Source of the DNA: Streptomyces spororaveus
GTDB lineage: Bacteria; Actinomycetota; Actinomycetes; Streptomycetales; Streptomycetaceae
DNA: 64,000 nucleotides
NCBI RefSeq assembly: GCF_016755875.1
Contig: NZ_BNED01000005.1
Span: forward strand, 6,338,001-6,402,000
Direction of reading: 5' to 3'
In this document: positions 7,924-17,470 of the stretch, piece by piece
Layout of the letters: every line of letters begins with the position of its first letter
Position numbering within the stretch: position 1 is the first letter of the stretch
Program-made: the position numbers and the translations under genes
Notes under the pieces: generated by a model
Told to the model about the DNA's origin: nothing
The model's database searches: none
The model's input: only the letters and a program-made list of their open reading frames with translations

Positions 7924-8984
7924 CCGCACGGACCCCGCGGCTGAGCCGCCTGCGCCGTCTCACCCCGGGACGGGGCGAGGACGGCGCGGGCCGCTCCGGC
8001 CGCTCCGGCCGCCGGCGCGGCGCCACGCCCAAGGTGGTGGCGCTCGGCGGCGGCCAGGGCCTGTCGGCCTCCCTCGCCGCCCTGCGCCGGATCACCGGTG
8101 ACCTCACCGCCGTGGTCACCGTCGCCGACGACGGCGGCTCCAGCGGCCGGCTCCGGGAGGAGCTCGGCGTGCTCCCGCCCGGCGACCTGCGCAAGGCGCT
8201 GGCCGCGCTGTGCGGTGACGACGACTGGGGCCAGACCTGGGCCCGGGTCATCCAGCACCGCTTCCAGTCCGAGGGCGATCTGCACGGGCATGCCGTCGGC
8301 AACCTGCTGATCGTCGCCCTCTGGGAGCAGCTCGGCGACCCCGTCCAGGCCCTCGACCTGGTCGGGAAGCTGCTCGGCGCGCAGGGCCGCGTGCTGCCGA
8401 TGTCGGCGGTGCCGCTGGAGCTCCAGGCCCTGGTCAGGGGCCACGACCCGGCCCGCCCCGAGGACGTGGACACCGTCCGCGGGCAGGCCACGGTGGCGCT
8501 GACCCCGGGCGAGGTGCTCTCCGTACAGGTCGTGCCGAGCGACCCGCCGGCCGTGCCGGAGGCCGTCGCCGCGGTCCTGGACGCCGACTGGGTGGTGCTC
8601 GGTCCGGGGTCCTGGTTCTCCTCCGTCATTCCGCACCTGCTGGTGCCGGAACTGCTGGACGCGCTGATGGAGACGAAGGCCCGGCGGGTGCTCTCGCTGA
8701 ACCTCGCGCCGCAGCCCGGCGAAACAGAGGGCTTCTCTCCGCAGCGTCATTTGGAGGTTTTGGCCCGACACGCCCCTAAACTCGCCCTGGACGTGGTGCT
8801 GGCCGACGAGGCCGCCGTGCCCGACCGCGAGTCCCTCGCCGATGCCGCGAAACGGTTCGGTGCCGCGGTCGAGCTGGCCCCCGTGGCCAGGCAGGACGGC
8901 TCTCCGAAGCACGACCCGGAGCTGCTGGCCGCCGCGTACGACCGTATTTTTCGGATGCATGGAAGGATCGGCCCATGGCGATGA
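7920..8984 (+). CDS. yvcK: YvcK/CofD-like UDP-GlcNAc-binding protein (gluconeogenesis factor)
   Basis: 354 residues from GTG 7920, overlapping the rapZ stop by 4 bp. A basic, disordered-looking N-terminus (about 38 residues) precedes the conserved CofD-like fold: [34 protein letters not shown] and [11 protein letters not shown] near the N-terminus, and [19 protein letters not shown] in the middle. Members of the family bind UDP-GlcNAc and are needed for growth on gluconeogenic carbon sources and for correct cell-wall synthesis. No enzymatic activity is assigned. The rapZ-yvcK-whiA order is conserved across Gram-positive bacteria. The 3' end of the gene contains an AT-richer stretch that may be the whiA promoter. 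Confidence 0.93.
   Translation: MTARTPRLSRLRRLTPGRGEDGAGRSGRSGRRRGATPKVVALGGGQGLSASLAALRRITGDLTAVVTVADDGGSSGRLREELGVLPPGDLRKALAALCGDDDWGQTWARVIQHRFQSEGDLHGHAVGNLLIVALWEQLGDPVQALDLVGKLLGAQGRVLPMSAVPLELQALVRGHDPARPEDVDTVRGQATVALTPGEVLSVQVVPSDPPAVPEAVAAVLDADWVVLGPGSWFSSVIPHLLVPELLDALMETKARRVLSLNLAPQPGETEGFSPQRHLEVLARHAPKLALDVVLADEAAVPDRESLADAAKRFGAAVELAPVARQDGSPKHDPELLAAAYDRIFRMHGRIGPWR
8751..8782 (+). promoter_or_regulatory. Candidate internal whiA promoter with a GACAC motif
   Basis: Within the 3' part of yvcK there is a locally AT-rich stretch: TTGGAG (8751-8756) and TAAACT (8777-8782), with GACAC (8767-8771) between them. TAAACT fits a -10 box. The 20-bp spacing to TTGGAG is longer than ideal. 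S. coelicolor whiA is known to have a developmentally induced promoter just upstream of it, and GACAC is the reported core of WhiA binding sites. The site is inferred by reading only. Confidence 0.4.
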
Positions 8985-9970
8985 CGCCTGCGGTGAAGGA
9001 TGAGATCTCCCGCCTGCCCGTCACCCGGACCTGCTGCAGGAAGGCGGAGGTCTCGGCGATCCTTCGGTTCGCGGGCGGCCTGCACCTGGTGAGCGGCCGC
9101 ATCGTCATCGAGGCGGAGCTCGACACCGGGATCGCCGCCAGACGCCTGCGCAAGGACATCCTGGAGATCTTCGGCCATTCCTCGGACCTCGTGGTGATGG
9201 CCCCCGGCGGACTGCGCCGCGGCAGCCGCTACGTGGTCCGCGTCGTGGCCGGCGGTGACCAGCTCGCGCGTCAGACGGGCCTCGTGGACGGCCGCGGCCG
9301 CCCGATCCGGGGTCTTCCCCCGCAGGTGGTCTCCGGGGCCACCTGTGACGCGGAGGCGGCCTGGCGCGGCGCCTTCCTGGCCCACGGCTCGCTCACCGAG
9401 CCGGGCCGGTCCTCCTCTCTGGAGGTCACCTGCCCCGGCCCGGAGGCCGCCCTGGCCCTGGTGGGCGCCGCCCGCAGGCTGTCCATCGCCGCCAAGGCGC
9501 GCGAGGTGCGCGGAGTGGACCGGGTCGTGGTCCGCGACGGCGACGCGATCGGAGCGCTGCTGACCCGGCTCGGCGCGCACGAGTCGGTGCTGGCCTGGGA
9601 GGAGCGGCGGATGCGGCGCGAGGTGCGCGCCACCGCCAACCGCCTCGCCAACTTCGACGATGCCAACCTGCGCCGCTCGGCACGGGCCGCGGTGGCCGCC
9701 GGAGCCCGCGTGCAGCGCGCGCTGGAGATCCTCGGCGAGGAGGTCCCCGAGCACCTGGCCGCGGCAGGCCGGCTGCGCATGGAGCACAAGCAGGCCTCCC
9801 TGGAGGAGCTGGGCGCGCTCGCCGACCCGCCGCTGACCAAGGACGCGGTCGCCGGCCGGATCCGCCGGCTGCTGGCGATGGCCGACAAGCGTGCCCAGGA
9901 TCTCGGCATCCCGGGCACCGAGTCGAACCTCGACCTCAGCGAGGAGATGGCCGACAACATGGCCGGTTAG
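8975..9970 (+). CDS. whiA: Sporulation transcription factor WhiA
   Basis: 331 residues. The N-terminal two-thirds is the LAGLIDADG-like domain derived from homing endonucleases: [50 protein letters not shown]. The C-terminal helix-turn-helix follows ([29 protein letters not shown]). WhiA works with WhiB to activate genes for sporulation septation and to stop aerial hyphal growth. ATG 8975 is used ([15 protein letters not shown]), overlapping the yvcK stop by 10 bp; the ATG at 8981 is two codons later. It ends the uvrC-rapZ-yvcK cluster and is followed by a hairpin terminator at 10001-10034. Confidence 0.97.
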   Translation: MAMTPAVKDEISRLPVTRTCCRKAEVSAILRFAGGLHLVSGRIVIEAELDTGIAARRLRKDILEIFGHSSDLVVMAPGGLRRGSRYVVRVVAGGDQLARQTGLVDGRGRPIRGLPPQVVSGATCDAEAAWRGAFLAHGSLTEPGRSSSLEVTCPGPEAALALVGAARRLSIAAKAREVRGVDRVVVRDGDAIGALLTRLGAHESVLAWEERRMRREVRATANRLANFDDANLRRSARAAVAAGARVQRALEILGEEVPEHLAAAGRLRMEHKQASLEELGALADPPLTKDAVAGRIRRLLAMADKRAQDLGIPGTESNLDLSEEMADNMAG

Positions 9971-10000
9971 AGACGGCCCAGGTTGTCCGGTGTACGGCCG

Positions 10001-10034
10001 AAGGGGCTCGCGCGATCACTCGTGCGGGCCCCTT
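10001..10034 (+). terminator. Hairpin terminator after whiA
   Basis: AAGGGGC (10001-10007) pairs with GCCCCTT (10028-10034), and the inner CGC/GCG and GCGA/TCGT pairs extend the stem to about 15 bp with two G-U pairs and a TCAC loop. A short TTTG follows. It lies 31 bp after the whiA stop. Confidence 0.6.
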
Positions 10035-10048
10035 TGCCGCACGCCCCA

Positions 10049-10078
10049 TTGACATGAGCATGGGCCGGTCTTGAGTCT
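10049..10078 (+). promoter_or_regulatory. Candidate promoter of the M14 peptidase gene
   Basis: A consensus -35 TTGACA (10049-10054) is followed after 18 bp by GAGTCT (10073-10078), a weak -10. The predicted start codon is 44 bp further downstream, after a GGGGGG Shine-Dalgarno-like tract at 10113-10118. Confidence 0.5.
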
Positions 10079-10121
10079 GGCGTCCGAACGCTTTCGTGGC
10101 AGACGACGCCCAGGGGGGCAC

Positions 10122-13082
10122 ATGAGTCACCGCGCGAGATCGATCCTCGCCGCAAGCGCACTCGTCTTCGGAACCACACTCGCCGTGCTGCCCGCCGCGG
10201 CACAGGCCCAGCCAGGACCCGGCGCCGTATCCGGCGCCGACGAGGTTCGGGTCTACGACGCCGACATCACCAGGGAACAGGTCCCGCTCGTCCTCGCCGC
10301 CGGGCAGGACGCGCACGAGCTCTCCGAGCGGGCCCCGGAGACCGGGACCGCCCGGGTCGAGCTCTTCCTCAGCGGCGGCCAGGCCAGGGAACTCGCCGCC
10401 CAGGGCGTCAAACTGACCGAGCGCAGGGTTCCCGCCCAGGGCCTCGCCCGGGCCAAGGCCGCCGGGGACGGGGTGTTCCGCCCGTACAGCGGCAAGGGCG
10501 GCCTCCAGGAGGAGATCCTGCGGACCGCGCAGGAGAACCCGGAGCTCACCAAGGTCGTCTCCATCGGCAAGACCGTCCAGGGCAAGGACATCCTCGCCCT
10601 GAAGGTCAGCAAGAACGCCAGGAAGACCAGGGACGGTGACAAGCCGTCGGTCCTCTACATGTCCAACCAGCACGCCCGTGAGTGGATCACCCCCGAGATG
10701 ACCCGGCGGCTGATGCACCACACCATCGACAACTACGGCAAGGACGAGCGGATCACCAAGCTGGTGGACTCCAGCGAGCTGTGGTTCCTGCTCTCCGCCA
10801 ACCCGGACGGGTACGACTACACGCACGCGGCCGACGGCCAGCGGCTGTGGCGCAAGAACCTGCGCGACAACAACGGCGACGGGAAGACCGGCCCCGGCGA
10901 CGGGGTCGACCTCAACCGGAACTTCGCCTTCAAGTGGGGCTACGACAACGAGGGTTCCTCGCCGGACCGGGCGAACGAGACCTACCGCGGCCCGAGCGCC
11001 TCCTCCGAGCCCGAGACCACCGCCCTCGACCGCTTCGAGAAGCGCATCGGCTTCGACTACGCGATCAACTACCACTCGGCCGCCGAGCTGCTGCTCTACG
11101 GCGTGGGCTGGCAGGTCGCCACCCCCACCCCCGACGACGTCGTCTACAAGGCGCTCGCCGGCACCCCGGAGAACCCGGCCGTCCCCGGCTACTACCCGCA
11201 GGTGTCCTCCGAGCTCTACACCACCAACGGCGAGGCCGACGGACACGCCTCCAACGTCAACGGCATCATGATGTTCACGCCGGAGATGACCACCTGCCAG
11301 ACCGCCTCGGCGAGCGACCCCAACGATCAGTGGAAGCCCGAGGACTGCGCCTCCGGATTCAACTTCCCGGACGACGAGAAGCTCATCCAGGCCGAGTTCG
11401 CCAAGAACGTGCCCTTCGCGCTGTCGGTCGCCGAGAGCGCCGCGACCCCGGACCGGCCGAAGTCCTCGTTGGGCCTGAGCGCCGCCGACTTCACCGTGGA
11501 CGCCTTCGCCACCTCCTACGTCGCCCGCGGCGAGGACCAGGCCGTCTCCGTCACCGCCCGCAAGGCGCTGAAGGACAAGGAACTCAACTTCCGGATCAAC
11601 GGCGGCCGCACGCACGACGAGGACCTCAAGGCCTGGAAGGGCGGCGAGGTCTACGGCGGCGACGACAACAACTGGTTCGACGAGTACCGCGCCGAGGTCG
11701 ACGGCGCGAAGCCCGGCGACAAGGTCGAGGTCTGGTTCACCGGCCGCGACCGCTCCGGCAAGCAGGTCTCCAGCGAGCACTTCACGTACACGGTGGCCGA
11801 GCGGCCGCGCGCGGACGTCCTGGTGATCGCGGAGGAGGGGGCCAAGGCCCAGCACGCCCAGACCTACGTCGACGCACTGCGCGCCAACGGCAGGTCGGCG
11901 GCGGTCTGGGACGTCGCCGTCCAGGGCGTCCCGCACCACCTCGGCGTCCTCTCCCACTTCGGTACGGCCGTGCACTACACAGGGGCCAAGACCCCCGGCG
12001 GCGACACCCAGCTGGCCGTGCGGGACTTCCTGAACGAGGGCGGCAAGCTGATCGAGGCCGGTGAGCTGGCCGGCGGCAACGCCCAGGTCGGCCGCGCCGT
12101 GACCAACGACTTCAGCCAGTACTGGCTCGGCGCGTACAGCCGCACGAGCACCCCCGGAGCCACCGGCTTCGCCGGCGCCGGCGCCCTGAACGGGGCGCGG
12201 GGCAACGTCGGGGACGCCGCGGGCAACCCGCTCAACGCCCCCGGCGGGTACACCGTGACCTCCGAGACCCTGGCGCCCGCGCAGTTCCCGCAGTTCAGGA
12301 GCGCCCAGGCGGGAGCCTTCAGCGGGGTCGTGAACCCGTACGCCCCCTACGCCGGCTCCGGCATGGCCTCGGCCCTGCACGCCGACGACGACTGGAAGCG
12401 CCTCACCCGTACGATCGACCTGACCGGGGTCACCGCGGCCGACCAGCCGCAGCTGAAGCTGGCCCTGAACTGGAACGTCGAGGAGGGCTACGACCACGCC
12501 GCCCTGGAGGCCCGCACCGCCGGCGGCGACGACTGGACCACCCTGCGGGACACGGGCGGCCTCACCAGCTCCACCGTCCCGGAGGAGTGCGCGGCCGGCT
12601 TCTTCGTCAACGGCCACCCGTTCCTGCGCCGCTACCTCACCCTCGACGCCGCCGGCTGCACCCCGCAGGGCACCAGCGGCACGTGGAACAGCTTCACCGG
12701 ATCCTCCGGCGGCTGGAAGCAGGTCGCCTTCGACCTGAGCGCCTACGCCGGCAAGTCCGTCGAGCTCTCGCTCTCCTACATCACCGACCCGGGCTCGGGC
12801 GGCCGCGGCGTCTTCGCGGACGAGGCGCGCCTCTCCGTCCGGGGTGCGGACCAGCCCGTGGAGGGGTTCGAGACGTCGCTCGGCGCCTGGACGGCACAGG
12901 CCTCCCCGGCCGGAAGCCCCGATGTTCCTGGCGACTGGGCCCGGACCGGGGAGCTGTTCAAGTCCTACGCGGCGGTCACCACACGCGACACGGTGTTGCT
13001 GGGCTTCGGCCTGGAGCACATGCCCACCGCGGCGGACCGTGCCCTACTCGTCGGTAAGGCGCTGCGCACACTGCACCGATGA
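10122..13082 (+). CDS. Secreted zinc carboxypeptidase (M14 family)
   Basis: 986 residues from ATG 10122, which follows AGGGGGG. It has a signal peptide (about residues 1-30, AAAQAQ at the end) and a prosegment-like region to about residue 120. The M14 catalytic domain follows, with zinc ligands H184 and E187 (NQHAREW) and H318 (NYHSAAE). RLWRKNLRDN and DLNRNF match the substrate-binding Arg/Asn-Arg positions, and E387 in FTPEM is the catalytic Glu. The C-terminal half contains a class I glutamine amidotransferase-like segment (VLVIAEEGAKAQHAQTY) and jelly-roll/immune-inhibitor-A-like regions. Domain assignment beyond M14 is tentative. It is probably an extracellular scavenging enzyme, monocistronic, and followed by two hairpins. 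Confidence 0.92.
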   Translation: MSHRARSILAASALVFGTTLAVLPAAAQAQPGPGAVSGADEVRVYDADITREQVPLVLAAGQDAHELSERAPETGTARVELFLSGGQARELAAQGVKLTERRVPAQGLARAKAAGDGVFRPYSGKGGLQEEILRTAQENPELTKVVSIGKTVQGKDILALKVSKNARKTRDGDKPSVLYMSNQHAREWITPEMTRRLMHHTIDNYGKDERITKLVDSSELWFLLSANPDGYDYTHAADGQRLWRKNLRDNNGDGKTGPGDGVDLNRNFAFKWGYDNEGSSPDRANETYRGPSASSEPETTALDRFEKRIGFDYAINYHSAAELLLYGVGWQVATPTPDDVVYKALAGTPENPAVPGYYPQVSSELYTTNGEADGHASNVNGIMMFTPEMTTCQTASASDPNDQWKPEDCASGFNFPDDEKLIQAEFAKNVPFALSVAESAATPDRPKSSLGLSAADFTVDAFATSYVARGEDQAVSVTARKALKDKELNFRINGGRTHDEDLKAWKGGEVYGGDDNNWFDEYRAEVDGAKPGDKVEVWFTGRDRSGKQVSSEHFTYTVAERPRADVLVIAEEGAKAQHAQTYVDALRANGRSAAVWDVAVQGVPHHLGVLSHFGTAVHYTGAKTPGGDTQLAVRDFLNEGGKLIEAGELAGGNAQVGRAVTNDFSQYWLGAYSRTSTPGATGFAGAGALNGARGNVGDAAGNPLNAPGGYTVTSETLAPAQFPQFRSAQAGAFSGVVNPYAPYAGSGMASALHADDDWKRLTRTIDLTGVTAADQPQLKLALNWNVEEGYDHAALEARTAGGDDWTTLRDTGGLTSSTVPEECAAGFFVNGHPFLRRYLTLDAAGCTPQGTSGTWNSFTGSSGGWKQVAFDLSAYAGKSVELSLSYITDPGSGGRGVFADEARLSVRGADQPVEGFETSLGAWTAQASPAGSPDVPGDWARTGELFKSYAAVTTRDTVLLGFGLEHMPTAADRALLVGKALRTLHR

Positions 13083-13096
13083 ACAACGCCCCGGTC

Positions 13097-13115
13097 GTCA
13101 CTCACCCTGAGTGAC
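13097..13115 (+). terminator. Short hairpin after the M14 peptidase
   Basis: GTCACTCA (13097-13104) and TGAGTGAC (13108-13115) form a perfect 8-bp inverted repeat with a CCC loop, 15 bp after the stop codon. Confidence 0.5.
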
Positions 13116-13132
13116 GGGGGCCCGAGTCCGGG

Positions 13133-13163
13133 GGTCCCGTTCCGCAGTGTCCGGAACGGGACC
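13133..13163 (+). terminator. Strong hairpin terminator before gap
   Basis: GGTCCCGTTCCG (13133-13144) and CGGAACGGGACC (13152-13163) form a perfect 12-bp stem with a 7-base loop. With the smaller hairpin just upstream it isolates the peptidase gene from gap. Confidence 0.7.
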
Positions 13164-13212
13164 GTCGCAGGAGTACCCCCGGGAAGTAGGGGGAGTGTCA
13201 GGTCCCGACCGA

Positions 13213-14323
<1,111 letters not shown>

Positions 14324-14350
14324 AAACGTAGGGCAAGGCACCACGATGTG

Positions 14351-14401
14351 AAGCACAGGGTCCGAGCAGCGCGACGATGCGCCGCACGGGCCCTGTTGCT
14401 T
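14351..14401 (+). terminator. Stem-loop between gap and pgk (attenuator or mRNA processing site)
   Basis: AAGCACAGGGTCC (14351-14363) can pair with GGGCCCTGTTGCTT (14388-14401), with small mismatches, around a loop that itself contains GCGC inverted repeats. No run of T follows. It could partly terminate transcription or protect the 3' end of gap mRNA. Confidence 0.5.
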
Positions 14402-14454
14402 GCCTCGTTATCCTTCCTCGCCCTTCGAGTGAAGGCTCAAAGGAGTAGAAATAC

Positions 14455-15669
14455 ATGAAGACGATCGATGAACTGCTCGCCGAAGGCGTCAAGGGCAAGC
14501 GGGTCTTCGTCCGCGCGGACCTGAACGTCCCGCTGGCCGAGGGCACCATCACCGACGACGGCCGCATCCGCGCCGTCCAGCCCACCATCGCGAAGCTCGC
14601 CGAGGCCGGCGCCCGCGTCATCGTGGCCTCGCACCTGGGCCGTCCCAAGGGCGCCGGTGTCGAGCCGGCGTTCTCGCTCGCGCCCGCCGCCACGCGCCTC
14701 GGCGAACTGCTCGGTGCCGACGTGGCCTTCGCCACCGACACCGTCGGCTCCTCCGCCAAGGAGACCGTCGCGGCCCTCGCCGACGGCCAGGTCGCCGTCA
14801 TCGAGAACCTGCGGTTCAACGCCGGTGAGACCTCGAAGGACGACGCCGAGCGCGGCGCCTTCGCGGACCAGCTCGCGGAGCTCGCCGACATCTACGTGGG
14901 CGACGGCTTCGGCGCCGTGCACCGCAAGCACGCCTCGGTCTTCGACCTCCCGGCCCGCCTCCCGCAGGCCGCCGGCTACCTCATCGCCACCGAGGTCGGC
15001 GTCCTGAAGAAGCTGACCGCCGAGGTCGAGCGCCCGTACGTGGTGGTCCTCGGCGGCGCCAAGGTCTCCGACAAGCTCGCCGTCATCGACGAGCTGCTCG
15101 GCAAGGCCGACCGCATCCTCATCGGCGGCGGCATGGCCTACACCTTCCTCTACGCCAAGGGCTACGAGGTCGGCATCTCCCTGCTCCAGAAGGACCAGGT
15201 GGAGGTCGTCAAGGAGTACATGAAGCGCGCCGAGGAGACCGGGGTCGAGCTGGTCCTCCCGGTCGACGTCCTGGTCTCCGCGGAGTTCCCGGACCTCAAG
15301 GGCAAGACCCCGGCCGACTTCACGGTCGTCGACGCGGACAAGATCCCCGCCGACAAGGAGGGCCTGGACATCGGCCCCAAGACGCGTGAGCTGTACGCGT
15401 CGAAGATCGCCGACGCGAAGACCGTCTTCTGGAACGGCCCGGTCGGCGTCTTCGAGCACCCCGACTACGCCGGGGGCACCACGGCCGTCGCCCAGGCCCT
15501 GCTCGACAGCAGCGCCTTCACCGTCGTCGGCGGTGGCGACAGCGCCGCCGCGGTCCGCATCCTGGGCTTCGACGAGAATGCATTCGGCCACATCTCGACC
15601 GGTGGCGGCGCCTCCCTCGAATACCTTGAGGGCAAGACGCTCCCCGGCCTCGCCGCCCTGGAGGGCTGA
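14455..15669 (+). CDS. pgk: Phosphoglycerate kinase
   Basis: 404 residues. It transfers phosphate from 1,3-bisphosphoglycerate to ADP. RVFVRADLNVPL (18-29) matches the PGK signature. ASHLGRPKG, VIENLRFNAGE and the basic GAVHRKHAS segment form the substrate face. GGAKVSDKL and the nucleotide-domain glycine segments GGGMAYTFL and GGGDSAAA follow. An AAAGGAG Shine-Dalgarno lies just before the ATG. The stop is 6 bp from the tpiA start, so the two genes are almost certainly cotranscribed. Confidence 0.97.
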   Translation: MKTIDELLAEGVKGKRVFVRADLNVPLAEGTITDDGRIRAVQPTIAKLAEAGARVIVASHLGRPKGAGVEPAFSLAPAATRLGELLGADVAFATDTVGSSAKETVAALADGQVAVIENLRFNAGETSKDDAERGAFADQLAELADIYVGDGFGAVHRKHASVFDLPARLPQAAGYLIATEVGVLKKLTAEVERPYVVVLGGAKVSDKLAVIDELLGKADRILIGGGMAYTFLYAKGYEVGISLLQKDQVEVVKEYMKRAEETGVELVLPVDVLVSAEFPDLKGKTPADFTVVDADKIPADKEGLDIGPKTRELYASKIADAKTVFWNGPVGVFEHPDYAGGTTAVAQALLDSSAFTVVGGGDSAAAVRILGFDENAFGHISTGGGASLEYLEGKTLPGLAALEG

Positions 15670-15675
15670 ACCCGT

Positions 15676-16452
15676 ATGACCACGCGCACCCCGCTCATGG
15701 CGGGCAACTGGAAGATGAACCTCAACCACCTCGAGGCCATCGCCCACGTCCAGAAGCTCGCCTTCGCCCTCACCGACAAGGACTACGACGCCGTCGAGGT
15801 CGCGGTCCTGCCGCCCTTCGTCGACCTGCGCTCGGTCCAGACCCTGGTCGACGGCGACAAGCTGAAGATCAAGTACGGCGCCCAGGACATCTCCGCGCAC
15901 GACTCCGGTGCCTACACCGGTGAGATCTCCGGCCCGATGCTGTCGAAGCTGAAGTGCACGTACGTGGCCGTCGGCCACAGCGAGCGCCGCCAGTACCACG
16001 GCGAGAGCGACGAGATCTGCAACGCCAAGGTCAAGGCCGCCTTCCGGCACGGGATCACCCCGATCCTGTGCGTCGGAGAGGGCCTGGACGTCCGCAAGGC
16101 CGGCCAGCAGGTCCCGTACACGCTGAGCCAGCTCGACGGCGGCCTGGAAGGCGTCCCGGCCGACCAGGTCGAGTCCATCGTGATCGCCTACGAGCCCGTC
16201 TGGGCCATCGGGACCGGCGAGGTCGCCACCCCCGACGACGCCCAGGAGGTCTGCGGGGCGATCCGCGGCCGTCTCGCCGAGCTGTACTCGCAGGAGCTGG
16301 CCGACAAGGTCCGCATCCAGTACGGCGGCTCCGTGAAGTCCGGGAACATCGCGGCGATCATGGCTCAGCCCGACGTCGACGGCGCCCTGATCGGCGGCGC
16401 GGCACTGGACGCGGAAGAGTTCGTCAAGATCGTCCGCTTCCGCGACCAGTGA
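15676..16452 (+). CDS. tpiA: Triosephosphate isomerase
   Basis: 258 residues. It interconverts dihydroxyacetone phosphate and glyceraldehyde-3-phosphate. Active-site features are visible: GNWKMNL (Asn and Lys), [14 protein letters not shown] (catalytic His), and [14 protein letters not shown] (catalytic Glu plus the flexible loop). [11 protein letters not shown] and [10 protein letters not shown] form the phosphate-binding end of the barrel. It lies 6 bp after pgk. A long hairpin follows the stop and separates it from secG. Confidence 0.97.
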   Translation: MTTRTPLMAGNWKMNLNHLEAIAHVQKLAFALTDKDYDAVEVAVLPPFVDLRSVQTLVDGDKLKIKYGAQDISAHDSGAYTGEISGPMLSKLKCTYVAVGHSERRQYHGESDEICNAKVKAAFRHGITPILCVGEGLDVRKAGQQVPYTLSQLDGGLEGVPADQVESIVIAYEPVWAIGTGEVATPDDAQEVCGAIRGRLAELYSQELADKVRIQYGGSVKSGNIAAIMAQPDVDGALIGGAALDAEEFVKIVRFRDQ

Positions 16453-16483
16453 GTATGCGGTAGGGCCGATCCGTCGTACCCTT

Positions 16484-16523
16484 GCGGGGGCCAGAGGCTG
16501 ATGCATCAGCCCCTGGCCCCCGC
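16484..16523 (+). terminator. Long stem-loop between tpiA and secG
   Basis: Positions 16484-16503 pair with 16504-16523 to give a stem of about 20 bp with one A-C mismatch. The outer arm is GCGGGGGCCAG and the centre is ATGCAT. No T-run follows. It is a likely terminator or 3' stabiliser for the glycolytic transcript. Confidence 0.65.
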
Positions 16524-16576
16524 GCACATCTCGCAAAGCCGGAAAGCCCGAAAAAGCCAGAAAGTAGGAATCAGCC

Positions 16577-16813
16577 GTGATTATGGGGTTCTCGATCGCC
16601 CTGATCGTCTTCAGCGCCCTGCTGATGCTGCTCGTGCTGATGCACAAGGGCAAGGGCGGCGGCCTCTCCGACATGTTCGGCGGCGGTATGCAGTCGTCGG
16701 TCGGCGGTTCCTCCGTCGCGGAGCGCAACCTGGACCGCATCACCGTGGTCGTCGGTCTGCTGTGGTTCGCGTGCATCGTCGCGCTCGGCCTGCTGATGAA
16801 GGCGAGCAGCTGA
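16577..16813 (+). CDS. secG: Preprotein translocase subunit SecG
   Basis: 78 residues from GTG 16577 (or ATG 16583). SecG is the small accessory subunit of the SecYEG channel. The first hydrophobic helix is GFSIALIVFSALLMLLVLMH, followed by the conserved cytoplasmic loop KGKGGGLSDMFGGG and SSVAERNLDR. The second helix is ITVVVGLLWFACIVALGLLM. The length and two-helix layout are typical for actinobacterial SecG. It lies downstream of tpiA, as in other streptomycetes. Confidence 0.93.
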   Translation: MIMGFSIALIVFSALLMLLVLMHKGKGGGLSDMFGGGMQSSVGGSSVAERNLDRITVVVGLLWFACIVALGLLMKASS

Positions 16814-16902
16814 CCGTTCTGGCCATTCCGGCAGTCCGGTCGGCACCACCCGGCCTATCATGAGGGCCGGCGTTCATCGCGTGGAATCAGTAACTCCGCT
16901 CA

Positions 16903-16931
16903 CTGGACGTGCGTTGGGCCTTACGTAGACT
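16903..16931 (+). promoter_or_regulatory. Candidate promoter of the RbpA-family gene
   Basis: CTGGAC (16903-16908) and TAGACT (16926-16931) are spaced 17 bp. The GTG start is at 16995, after AGGGAG (16981-16986). Confidence 0.4.
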
Positions 16932-16994
16932 TGGGCGCTCCGCGGCAGAATTCCACTCACCTTCCGCGGCACCATCACGCAGGGAGTTACGACC

Positions 16995-17330
16995 GTGGCA
17001 AGTGGCAACGCGATCCGTGGTAGCCGGGTCGGAGCGGGGCCGATGGGTGAGGCAGAGCGCGGCGAGTCCGCGCCCCGCCTGCGCATCTCCTTCTGGTGCT
17101 CGAACGGGCACGAGACGCAGCCGAGCTTCGCCAGCGACGCGCAGGTGCCGGACACCTGGGACTGCCCGCGCTGCGGGTTCCCGGCCGGCCAGGACCGGGA
17201 CAACCCGCCCGCGCCGCCGCGCACCGAGCCGTACAAGACACACCTGGCGTACGTACGGGAACGGCGCTCGGACGCCGACGGCGAGGCGATCCTCGCCGAG
17301 GCGCTCGCCAAACTCCGAGGCGAGATCTGA
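16995..17330 (+). CDS. rbpA: RbpA-family RNA polymerase-binding protein (probably the RbpB-type paralogue)
   Basis: 111 residues from GTG 16995. RbpA-type proteins bind RNA polymerase with sigma factors of the HrdB group and help open-complex formation. The layout fits: an N-terminal tail with IRGSRVG; a small zinc-ribbon-like core with C35, H39, C57 and C60 (WCSNGHE and WDCPRCG); a basic linker PPRTEPYKTHL; and a C-terminal sigma-interacting helix (RERRSDADGEAILAEALAKLR). The sequence departs clearly from classic RbpA, for example in the basic linker and the RTHWDMLMERR region, so it is more likely the second family member found in streptomycetes. It is monocistronic and ends in a strong terminator. 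Confidence 0.8.
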   Translation: MASGNAIRGSRVGAGPMGEAERGESAPRLRISFWCSNGHETQPSFASDAQVPDTWDCPRCGFPAGQDRDNPPAPPRTEPYKTHLAYVRERRSDADGEAILAEALAKLRGEI

Positions 17331-17352
17331 GACGGCTCGAAGACTGTGACGT

Positions 17353-17397
17353 GAGGCCCGGTCCCCCAGGAACTTCTCCTGTGGGACCGGGCCTCTT
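17353..17397 (+). terminator. Intrinsic terminator after the RbpA-family gene
   Basis: GAGGCCCGGTCCC (17353-17365) and GGGACCGGGCCTC (17383-17395) form a perfect 13-bp stem followed by TTTGT. Confidence 0.85.
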
Positions 17398-17470
17398 TGT
17401 GTGCGTTCTGCCGCTTCCGATCCTTTAGGTTGGAGCCGGCGGGGCACGACAGGACGGAAGAAGTGGGTTG

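Noticed and set aside
9936..13019. A 1027-codon minus-strand frame antisense to the M14 peptidase
   Set aside because: The plus-strand gene has signal peptide, zinc ligands and catalytic Glu. The antisense product is low-complexity and unrecognisable.
14437..16776. A 779-codon minus-strand frame across pgk and tpiA
   Set aside because: It is antisense to two certain glycolytic genes and has no domain. It is a codon-bias artefact.
16883..16915. A sigma-R promoter (GGAAT-N18-GTT) before the RbpA-family gene
   Set aside because: GGAAT is present at 16883, but the next GTT is 25 bases away rather than 18.
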